7,433 nucleotides of DNA from NCBI GenBank assembly GCA_023260815.1, contig JALQUE010000031.1, forward strand, positions 1 through 7,433. Direction: 5' to 3'. Below, piece after piece: positions 1-5,545 of this stretch (position 1 is its first letter; each line of letters opens with the position of its first letter). The notes beneath the pieces are model-generated. The model was not told the DNA's origin and made no database searches. It was given only the letters and a program-made list of their open reading frames with translations. The DNA is from Roseovarius sp. Lineage in GTDB: Bacteria > Pseudomonadota > Alphaproteobacteria > Rhodobacterales > Rhodobacteraceae. Both the position numbers and the translations under genes were made by a program.

Positions 1-251
1 CCGTCCCCCCCACCAGTCTCGTCATAACCAGCCAGCCCCCCGATCGCCTCGATCAAGGTCGATTTTCCGCAACCATTTTCTCCCGTGATGATGGTCACCG
101 GCGTTGTGAACTCCATTTTCCAGTCAAAATCGTTCAGAAACGGCAGGGAAAACAGATAGTCCGTCGGGCGTCGCTCATCTGGCCCGGCCCACGTGACACG
201 CCTCAGATATGGGGCGGGAAGACCGGTTCCTGATTTTCGTCGTCTGCCCAT
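1..251 (-). CDS. AAA-type ATPase, N-terminal part (cut by window edge)
   Basis: Reading the minus strand from ATG at 251 gives 83 residues open to the left edge. Residues 57-64 are a Walker A motif, GENGCGKS, followed by TLIEAI. It is preceded by a beta-strand-like run (FTTPVTIITG) and by LPAPYLRRVTWAGP near residues 11-24, an N-terminus I know from small stand-alone AAA ATPases of the COG3910/AAA_23 type that have an SMC/ABC-like ATP site. Walker B and signature motifs would lie outside the window. The start is well bounded: an in-frame TGA lies eight codons upstream and no other ATG lies between. No strong Shine-Dalgarno is seen. It is divergent from the DUF4893 gene with a 134-bp gap. Its physiological role is unknown; ATP binding is well supported, function is not. 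Confidence 0.85.
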   Translation of the reverse strand, partial: MGRRRKSGTGLPAPYLRRVTWAGPDERRPTDYLFSLPFLNDFDWKMEFTTPVTIITGENGCGKSTLIEAIGGLAGYDETGGGD

Positions 252-322
252 ACTGCGCCCGCATGTGGTGCCTCACGATAACGCACGAACAGCCGATCCG
301 GTCAGAACAGCACCTTCCCAAC

Positions 323-351
323 TTGTGTGCTCGCCTCACCAAAGTCATAGT
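323..351 (+). promoter_or_regulatory. Candidate promoter of the DUF4893 gene
   Basis: In the divergent intergenic gap, TTGTGT (323-328) and CATAGT (346-351) are separated by 17 bp, resembling a weak sigma-70-type -35/-10 pair, and the predicted start would leave a short leader before ATG 386. The matches are 3/6 and 4/6, so this is only a candidate. Confidence 0.3.
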
Positions 352-385
352 ACCCGCACAACACTTGATCGGGTGGGATCTGCTC

Positions 386-979
386 ATGAACAGACATACA
401 ACCTGGCGCGCGGTGGCGCTGTCGCTCGCCCTTGTGTCCATCTCACCGGCTGCTTTCGCGGATGGCGCGATCGTCGGCCTCATGTCGGATGAGGACCGGG
501 CGGTTCTCGCGGAATTCGACCAGCGCCGCGCGGCTGCGATCACGGCAGCCACAGCTGACCCCGAAGCGGTCGCCGGAAGCACGCTCGCGAAGGTGCTCGC
601 AGGGCAGCCCCTGTCCTTAGACGATGGCTATGACCCGCGCGGCGACTGGCGTTGCCGCTATCTCAAGCTCGGCGGCGATCCGGCAGTCCAGGTCTATGAC
701 TGGTTTTCCTGTCGGATCTTCGACGACGGTGCAGGCTGGGTGATCCGGAAGTCGGGCGGCACCGAGCGGACCATGGGCCGGCTCTATCACCTGAGCGATG
801 ACCGGTTGCTTTATCTCGGCGCGCAGCATCCCCCCAACGAGGCACCTGTCTGGTTCGGGGATAACCCGTCGCGCGATCAGATGGGTGTCCTGACGCGGCT
901 TGATGACGGGCGCTTGCGGCTGGAGTTTCCCGCACCGCTCGCCGGATCGGAATTCGACATTCTCGAATTCGCCCACTGA
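386..979 (+). CDS. Secreted DUF4893-family protein
   Basis: A 197-residue protein. Residues 1-25 form a Sec signal peptide: a basic start (MNRHTTWR), a hydrophobic core (AVALSLALVSISPAA) and a likely cleavage after AFA. The mature part has features I associate with DUF4893: a helical start (MSDEDRAVLAEFDQRRAAA), then GDWRCRYLKLGG (residues 86-97), VYDWFSCRI (103-111) and a C-terminal RLRLEFPAP (176-184). Cysteines 90 and 109 could form a disulfide. The open frame extends upstream to 209, but ATG 386 is chosen because it begins the signal peptide and has GGTGGGA seven bases upstream. The family has no known biochemical function; location should be periplasmic. The gene ends 12 bp from the convergent gene at 992, with no visible terminator between them. 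Confidence 0.85.
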   Translation: MNRHTTWRAVALSLALVSISPAAFADGAIVGLMSDEDRAVLAEFDQRRAAAITAATADPEAVAGSTLAKVLAGQPLSLDDGYDPRGDWRCRYLKLGGDPAVQVYDWFSCRIFDDGAGWVIRKSGGTERTMGRLYHLSDDRLLYLGAQHPPNEAPVWFGDNPSRDQMGVLTRLDDGRLRLEFPAPLAGSEFDILEFAH

Positions 980-991
980 AGCGCCTAAGGG

Positions 992-1591
992 CTATGGCAA
1001 ACGGGTGATGCTCGACGGATCAAAAAGGGGGCGTTCCTGGCCCTCGTCGACGAAGATCGCGTGGTCGGGCCAGCGCAGATCGGTGATAAAATAGCGCACA
1101 CCATGGGTCGAGACTCCGTAAGCTCCGCAAACCGGGTCTGGAACCTCTCCGACCGCACTCGGCGCGAGGGTTTCAGGGTCGGTGGGGGTCAGGACGTAGA
1201 ACGTCATGGTCGGCGGTGCGGGGCGCAGCGCGATGGCCTGCCATGCGCAGGCGGCCTCCGCCTCAAGATGGTCGGCCGCGATCAAGGTGTTGCTGAGCGC
1301 GGCGATGCCCGCGCCCGGCGGCAGGGTGAAGCCCTGCACCGCAACGCCCATCACCCCGTCACCGCTTCGCGTCACGAATGCCGCGCGCTCGTCATCCCAC
1401 CGAACTTGCCAGACAGTCCCGTTGAAGACGCAGATTTCAGCCCATAGCCCGATCCCGCCTCCTTCGCGCCAGTGCCAGACACAGGCTTCCAGATCGCTAT
1501 GCCATCCGGGCATAGGTGGCCTCGTCGTGTCCGCCAGGGCCGCTGCGGGGACCGTCAGCACGATTACGAAGGTGGTCAGGATGGTCCGCAT
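992..1591 (-). CDS. Secreted four-cysteine protein, unknown family
   Basis: A 199-residue protein with a clear signal peptide (MRTILTTFVIVLTVPAAALA, predicted cleavage after residue 20). I do not recognise the family. The mature part has four cysteines (37, 54, 115, 155), enough for two disulfides, and is rich in aromatic residues in an early segment (CVWHWREGG to WQVRWDDERAAFV, about 37-73) that looks like beta strands. No catalytic motif is evident. The ATG at 1591 overlaps the TGA of the upstream LprI-family gene by one base (TGATG), so the two are probably translationally coupled; GGTGGG lies just upstream within the preceding gene. An alternative TTG start at 1606 adds five residues and is less likely. 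A shared operon suggests a role linked to the LprI-like protein in the periplasm, but that is inference. Confidence 0.8.
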   Translation of the reverse strand: MRTILTTFVIVLTVPAAALADTTRPPMPGWHSDLEACVWHWREGGGIGLWAEICVFNGTVWQVRWDDERAAFVTRSGDGVMGVAVQGFTLPPGAGIAALSNTLIAADHLEAEAACAWQAIALRPAPPTMTFYVLTPTDPETLAPSAVGEVPDPVCGAYGVSTHGVRYFITDLRWPDHAIFVDEGQERPLFDPSSITRLP

Positions 1592-2142
1592 CACTGTGCC
1601 CACCAACCTTCAAGCTTGAGCGCCTGCCGCGCGGTCTCATGCATGTGGCAAGCCTGCGTGGCCGGCCCGCCGCCCGTCCCGCCCATCCATTGCGCTTGCT
1701 CATAGAGGCAGGCCGCATCCCGGAACGAAATCCAGGCGCGCTGCATGGCGCGCAGGCCTTCTTCAATCGAGGCAGCAGCGGATCCGAGGGTCCGCGTCTC
1801 GGCATCAAGCGCCTGCGCCGCCGCGATGCGCCCGGCATAGGCGATATTCAGCCGGGCATCCCAATATCCCCGCTCGCCTTCAAGACAGTCCATCATTCCC
1901 AGGGTCGTATCTCCGCCGGGCGTCATCATGCAGGCCCCAGCCGCGCGCCCGACGCAATCCAGCACGCCATGTCCCCCAAGGCCAGGCGATGTTGCCTCGG
2001 CCTCGATTACGCAGGCTTCCGTCGCCGCGGGAGTGAACACCGGTTCCGCCAAGGCTGCTGCACCAGACACAAACAAAAGGGCTGTCAAGCCCGGCCCGAA
2101 GGCGCTCCATCGTAAAGGGAATTTAAGTCGGACGATCAACAT
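1591..2142 (-). CDS. LprI/DUF1311-family secreted protein
   Basis: A 183-residue protein with a long-n-region signal peptide (MLIVRLKFPLRW then a hydrophobic stretch to AAALA, likely cleavage after residue 32). Residues about 78-172 fit the PF07007 (DUF1311, LprI N-terminal) pattern: MMDCLEGERGYWDARLNIAY, a helical AETRTLGSAAASIEEGLRAMQRAW, then FRDAACLYE and a terminal CHMHETARQ. Six cysteines (44, 63, 71, 86, 145, 165) suggest disulfides. Family members include the mycobacterial lysozyme inhibitor LprI, but most bacterial relatives are uncharacterised, so lysozyme inhibition here is only a possibility. There is no lipobox, so it should be soluble in the periplasm. It is first in a two-gene operon, has an excellent ribosome binding site, and its stop codon overlaps the next start. 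Confidence 0.85.
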   Translation of the reverse strand: MLIVRLKFPLRWSAFGPGLTALLFVSGAAALAEPVFTPAATEACVIEAEATSPGLGGHGVLDCVGRAAGACMMTPGGDTTLGMMDCLEGERGYWDARLNIAYAGRIAAAQALDAETRTLGSAAASIEEGLRAMQRAWISFRDAACLYEQAQWMGGTGGGPATQACHMHETARQALKLEGWWAQ

Positions 2143-2150
2143 ATGCCTTG

Positions 2151-2156
2151 CTCCTT
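2151..2156 (-). promoter_or_regulatory. Ribosome binding site of the LprI-family gene
   Basis: AAGGAG on the minus strand, eight bases before the ATG at 2142. This strong Shine-Dalgarno fixes the start of the long-n-region signal peptide. Confidence 0.8.
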
Positions 2157-2172
2157 CGCATCACGTTTACTT

Positions 2173-2201
2173 CAGATTCGCCACGGTGGGAAAAAGGTCA
2201 A
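2173..2201 (-). promoter_or_regulatory. Candidate promoter of the LprI operon
   Basis: On the minus strand TTGACC (2201-2196) is a good -35 match; 17 bp downstream is AATCTG (2178-2173), a poor -10. Position relative to the operon start is sensible. The weak -10 keeps this tentative. Confidence 0.3.
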
Positions 2202-2208
2202 ATAATCT

Positions 2209-2643
2209 GTGGCAGTCTTTGCGAAGATATTCGTCATCCACGTCTTCACTTGGGCCGTGCGATCGGTCGCGCTACAGGCTCTCGGAGCTATCCCAAGAAT
2301 TGCCCGCGATGATCGCCACATCCATAGATCAGATCGAAGCCCGCACAGTTTTTTTCGTCAGGCGCGTGAACTGTCGATCGACCAATCAGCATATCGAGAT
2401 CCAGGCTGGCGGCAGCGGGTGGCCGCTTGGGTCGGTCTGCTCGCTTCAGTCGCTATCGTGTTTGGCGCAGGCTGGTCCCTGGTCACCGGCGGGCCAATCA
2501 GGCCGCTCCTCCTGCCGATGAGCAACGCGCTGGCCAACTTTGCGGTGGTGATACCGATGCTGCAAGCCAGACGACCCCGCCACTGCGTAATGAGCGTGAC
2601 CGCCGCCACCTTGGTCTGCCAACACCCTGTACAGCCGGGATAA
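2209..2643 (+). CDS. Possible small membrane protein or gene remnant
   Basis: A 144-residue plus-strand frame starting at GTG 2209. I do not recognise it. The best-supported part is residues about 65-120 (DPGWRQRVAAWVGLLASVAIVFGAGWSLVTGGPIRPLLLPMSNALANF), which has one or two plausible membrane segments and G/C-rich third codon positions, unlike the first 60 residues, which have mixed codon use and no homology I can name. The stop at 2641-2643 lies five bases from the convergent tspO stop, as expected for a real gene end. Against it: no visible Shine-Dalgarno before GTG 2209, and overlapping open frames exist on the minus strand (for example 2358-2609). It may be the surviving 3' part of a decayed membrane-protein gene, or chance. 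Confidence 0.3.
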   Translation: MAVFAKIFVIHVFTWAVRSVALQALGAIPRIARDDRHIHRSDRSPHSFFRQARELSIDQSAYRDPGWRQRVAAWVGLLASVAIVFGAGWSLVTGGPIRPLLLPMSNALANFAVVIPMLQARRPRHCVMSVTAATLVCQHPVQPG

Positions 2644-2648
2644 GGTGG

Positions 2649-3113
2649 CTACTCCGCGCGAACCGCCCGACCCCGGTTGCGAAGCCAGACGGAGGTGTTG
2701 AGTGCCAGCGCATAGGTGCCCCAGACCAAGTAGGGCACCATCATCAGCGCCGCGGTGACATCCAGAGACCAGAACGTGATCGTGGTCGCCAGCACCGCCA
2801 CCCAGAGCGCCGCGATGATCACCGCCCCCGCCAACATCCGGTGCAGGCCGAAGAACACGCCAGACCACAGGGTGTTGATCGTGATCTGAAGCCCCCAGAG
2901 CCCGAGCGCGAGATTGTTATCTGGCACCTCCGAGATCCGGGTCGCGGCGAAAGCGATCAGGACGTAGAGCACCGCCCAGATCACCGGGAACATCCAGTTC
3001 GGGGGCGTCCAGTCCGGCTTGTCGAGGTTCCGGTACCAAGTGCCGGGGCGGAAAAAGACGCCGGCCGCCCCCGCCGCAGCGCAGGTCAAGAGGAATACTG
3101 GGAACAGGCTCAT
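2649..3113 (-). CDS. tspO: TspO/MBR family tryptophan-rich sensory protein
   Basis: A complete 154-residue integral membrane protein with five predicted membrane helices, the usual size for bacterial TspO. Family signatures are KPDWTPPNWMFPVIWAVLYVL (residues 32-52), LQITINTLWSGVFFGL (75-90) and PYLVWGTYALALN (127-139). TspO proteins (peripheral benzodiazepine receptor homologues) bind porphyrins and other tetrapyrroles; in Rhodobacter sphaeroides TspO sits in the outer membrane and represses photosynthesis genes in response to oxygen. Whether that role applies here cannot be told: no photosynthesis or carotenoid genes are in the window. ATG 3113 is preceded by AAAGGA with a six-base spacer. 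It is monocistronic as far as visible, converging on the doubtful gene ending at 2643. Confidence 0.95.
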   Translation of the reverse strand: MSLFPVFLLTCAAAGAAGVFFRPGTWYRNLDKPDWTPPNWMFPVIWAVLYVLIAFAATRISEVPDNNLALGLWGLQITINTLWSGVFFGLHRMLAGAVIIAALWVAVLATTITFWSLDVTAALMMVPYLVWGTYALALNTSVWLRNRGRAVRAE

Positions 3114-3119
3114 GCGTCA

Positions 3120-3125
3120 TCCTTT
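3120..3125 (-). promoter_or_regulatory. Ribosome binding site of tspO
   Basis: AAAGGA on the minus strand, six bases before ATG 3113. It supports this start rather than the out-of-frame ATG at 3120. Confidence 0.7.
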
Positions 3126-3308
3126 CTGAAATGGTCAGGTTTGAGGGTAACGGCGCGGTGCGTCGGCCTGAATGCGCTGAGTCAAAAAGTGGCGAGAAAG
3201 AACCGCCAGATTACGATGGTACGGGCGAAACCAAGTCTAATCGAGGCATCGGAACTGAATAAGCTGATGATACCGAGGCATCACGACCGGAACACAACTG
3301 CTGATATC

Positions 3309-3327
3309 GCCGAATTTCATTTTCGGC
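3309..3327. repeat. Short inverted repeat (6-bp stem)
   Basis: GCCGAA and TTCGGC flank a seven-base T-rich loop. It is not followed by a T-run, so it is not a clear terminator. It may be a protein-binding site or chance. Confidence 0.3.
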
Positions 3328-3935
3328 ATTATCGTGATGCGGGCCTTGCGTCGTGCGAACCCACTTCTTTCACAAAGATTTCAAAAATTAGTGGTTTCAA
3401 CCTCCATGATGCAAGATCACAGTCGTTTCTTTTCAATGCGTTACGTCATACCGAAATTTTAGACCCGCCCCCTACCGTCGGAGCCAACATCCCCTTTTTC
3501 CTGGGATGACTTGGCGCGACACGACCTCTCCTTACAACCCACGCATGCTTTCCTGGTTGTTGATCGCGCCTGTTGAGCCTGCCTGACGCTCACGAAAGCA
3601 TGATCGCGCGTAGGGTGCATTGCCGGGATCGACACCCTGCACCACAGCGCTGCTTTTGAGCGCGTCCGCAAACCGATTTTGCGGTGACATCCACACGTCT
3701 GTTTGGTTCCAAAATGTCCAAGCAATGCACCTGCAAATCCAGCGGCACCTCACCACAGTTCAAAAGTCGGAAACACTGAGTTTCGGACACTCGTGCTATC
3801 CAGCATAGCAATCATCCGTATTGAAGATGCTAGGTTCCAATACACCCGGGGCGATTCTGTGACCCGACCAACGGGTTGTTCTTGGTGTGTGAGTGGTTGA
3901 TGAGTATGGCTAATGTGATCTCTGGGGTCCACCCC

Positions 3936-3951
3936 GGCGCGAAAGCGCGCC
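3936..3951. repeat. GC-only hairpin upstream of the RTX gene
   Basis: GGCGCG-AAAG-CGCGCC is a perfect 6-bp GC stem with a four-base loop, about 120 bp before the RTX start. If transcription starts upstream it would form a stable leader hairpin. There is no T-run after it on either strand, so termination is not suggested. Confidence 0.35.
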
Positions 3952-4060
3952 TTGCGGCATGTCTGACCCATGTGGTTTGGCCGCCCTTTGGAAAAACGCA
4001 TCGACATTCTGATCAACGCACCGACCGCCCCCGACGCCCGGAGGTTGGGCTGTCAAATCA

Positions 4061-4065
4061 GAGGA
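4061..4065 (+). promoter_or_regulatory. Ribosome binding site of the RTX protease gene
   Basis: GAGGA lies seven bases before ATG 4073 and supports that start, which gives a protein without a Sec signal, as expected for type I secretion. Confidence 0.7.
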
Positions 4066-4072
4066 TGTCCCG

Positions 4073-5545
4073 ATGCTGAACGACGATACCCCCACAACTC
4101 CCTTGGTTTCCGGCTCTGCGTCCGGGGCCTGCGTCTGCGGAACCGTAGGCTGCGACGGCAGTTGCGTCGTCCAGCAGGAGGCGGACACCTCTGCCGTGGT
4201 CCCTGTCTTCTCCATGGATGGCGCGATCTGCACCTGCGCCCAGTATGACCCGATCGCCGCCGCCTATCAGGCGTCGCTCTCGGGCGACGGTGATGCCGTT
4301 CTGGCCACCGACCCCGATACGCAGACCAATGCTCAAGATCCCGTTTACGCCCAAGGCACGGTCATTAACGAGTCACCCGAGGGGATCATTACTTATTTGC
4401 TTCAGGTTGAACCGATCCCCGACCTGCCGAACCCGAACCCTGATGGGTATACCATCACGACATCAACGATGGTCGACTATCGCACAAATTTCATTCCCGA
4501 CACCGGCAACTCGATCATCGACTCCCTCGTGTATGGGTATGGCTGGGCAGGCGACACCATCGCCTTTTCCTTCAACGTGCAGGACATCGACGGAAACGGG
4601 ATCGCGGATTTCGACGAAGGCGGTTGGCGCGAATTCTACACGGGCATGCTGGCCAATGTGACCGAATACACGGGGGTCGATTTTTGGGAGCGCCCCGAAG
4701 GCGAAGGCGTGCTCGAGTTCGGGCTTTATCCCGGCGCTGGCGGCTTTGCGTATTTTCCGCATCCCGTATCCTCGGCGATCATTGTCACCTCGAATGTCGG
4801 CATCAACGACTCGCCTGAAGAAGCCGGTCAGCTTATCACGAACTACAACTTTACCCATGCCTGGTTCCATGAAACCGCCCACTTTCTGGGCATTCAGCAC
4901 CCGCATGAGTATAACGGCATCGATGGGATGGATTCCGGCATCGGTTCTGGTGATGCCGCCGTCGCAATGCCCGGTGACAACTGGCTCAATTCGAAATTCT
5001 ACTCCTCGACCAACTATGCGGGCAACAGATGGGGCGAGGATAACCCCTTTACCACAGCCGTCGATTTCGGGCGGATCATGGATGGGCTGGATCAAAGCAC
5101 CTACCTGCCCATGGACATTGCCGCGTTTCAAACGATTTATGGCATCAATGACCAGAACCATCTGGGTGATAACCTTTATACGTTCAACGACAGCGGATTG
5201 GAGAGCCGCGGCCTGCGTACCATCTGGGACAATGGCGGCACGGATACCATTCAATACACGGGCAGCACACGCTCGGTCATCAACCTGAATGATGCCACGC
5301 TGCAACAGGAAATTGGCGGCGGCGGTTTCCTGACCACGTCCGAGGCGTTTGATGCAGGTTTCTTCATCGCCAATGGTGTGACGGTTGAAAACGCGATCGG
5401 CGGCAACCAACAGGATTTCATCACCGGCAACGAGGTCGCCAACATCCTGACCGGCAATGGTGGCGCCGATGTCATCAAGGGCGGCGACGGCAACGACACG
5501 ATCTTCGGTGGTGACGGCAATGACAAACGGCGATGCAGGCAATGA
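4073..5545 (+). CDS. Serralysin-like M10 zinc metalloprotease, N-terminal half of a frameshifted RTX exoprotein
   Basis: A 490-residue frame. There is no Sec signal. Residues 20-55 hold six cysteines (CVC, C27, C31, CTC), unusual for RTX exoproteins. Residues 171-182 (DIDGNGIADFDE) resemble an EF-hand or dockerin calcium loop. The zinc site is H266-E267-T-A-H270-F-L-G-I-Q-H276-P, the HExxHxxGxxHP signature of serralysins and other metzincins; E267 would be the catalytic base. The expected Met-turn (usually MSY) reads T313-N-Y315, keeping the tyrosine but not the methionine. PMDIAAFQTIYG (346-357) and the segment to ENAIGG (439-444) match Peptidase_M10_C, followed by RTX repeats (GGADVIKGGDGNDTIFGGDGND, about 463-484). 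After D484 the frame leaves the repeat pattern (KRRCRQ) and stops. The C-terminal repeats and any type I secretion signal are therefore lost. Predicted role: secreted calcium-dependent protease, if the full-length gene is or was functional. Confidence 0.85.
   Translation: MLNDDTPTTPLVSGSASGACVCGTVGCDGSCVVQQEADTSAVVPVFSMDGAICTCAQYDPIAAAYQASLSGDGDAVLATDPDTQTNAQDPVYAQGTVINESPEGIITYLLQVEPIPDLPNPNPDGYTITTSTMVDYRTNFIPDTGNSIIDSLVYGYGWAGDTIAFSFNVQDIDGNGIADFDEGGWREFYTGMLANVTEYTGVDFWERPEGEGVLEFGLYPGAGGFAYFPHPVSSAIIVTSNVGINDSPEEAGQLITNYNFTHAWFHETAHFLGIQHPHEYNGIDGMDSGIGSGDAAVAMPGDNWLNSKFYSSTNYAGNRWGEDNPFTTAVDFGRIMDGLDQSTYLPMDIAAFQTIYGINDQNHLGDNLYTFNDSGLESRGLRTIWDNGGTDTIQYTGSTRSVINLNDATLQQEIGGGGFLTTSEAFDAGFFIANGVTVENAIGGNQQDFITGNEVANILTGNGGADVIKGGDGNDTIFGGDGNDKRRCRQ
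5519..5530 (+). other. Frameshift site: apparent 5-nt deletion in an RTX repeat
   Basis: After GGC AAT GAC the sequence reads AAAC then GGC GAT. In the internal paralogue the same place (6912-6929) reads AAT GAC ACG CTC GAC GGC. The distance between copies is 1393 before this point (5519 to 6912) and 1398 after it (5556 to 6954), so copy one is exactly five bases shorter here. Restoring five bases rebuilds a regular nonapeptide (GGDGNDxxN, then GDAGNDRLL). Confidence 0.85.

Larger units (their letters stand above)
3121..4072. other. Long region without a convincing intact gene
   Basis: About 950 bp between the divergent starts of tspO and the RTX gene. It should hold both promoters, but no clear -35/-10 pair stands out. 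A plus frame (3216-3509, 97 codons from ATG) shows no third-position G/C preference and no ribosome binding site. On the minus strand, frames at 3590-3811 and 3532-3756 overlap; part of the latter (WMSPQNRFADALKSSAVVQGVDPGNAPYAR) has coding-like codons but no family I can name. The stretch around 3230-3480 is visibly richer in A/T than the flanking genes. The region may contain decayed genes or acquired DNA; I cannot show either. Confidence 0.5.

Noticed and set aside
209..385. Upstream extension of the DUF4893 gene to 209
   Set aside because: It would bury the signal peptide behind 59 residues and overlap the divergent ATPase start; ATG 386 has a ribosome binding site.
1516..2115. 199-codon open frame on the plus strand
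   Set aside because: It is antisense to the LprI-family gene, which has a signal peptide, family motifs and a strong ribosome binding site.
2427..3509. 360-codon open frame on the plus strand
   Set aside because: It is largely antisense to tspO, with low-complexity Arg/Pro-rich sequence; the tail beyond tspO (3216-3509) has no codon bias, ribosome binding site or recognisable domain.
3862..3886. ACCCG...CGGGT hairpin followed by a T-rich stretch as a terminator
   Set aside because: The stem is only five pairs, the following bases (TGTTCTTGG) are not a T-run, and no gene ends upstream of it.
5525..5528. Programmed ribosomal frameshifting at AAAC
   Set aside because: There is no slippery heptamer or clear downstream structure, and the internal paralogue points to a 5-nt deletion, which a single-base slip would not restore to proper repeat register.
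5448..5545. Regular glycine-rich DNA repeats as a possible CRISPR or tandem-repeat array
   Set aside because: The periodicity is the 27-bp DNA signature of RTX nonapeptides in a coding frame; repeats are degenerate with no spacers.
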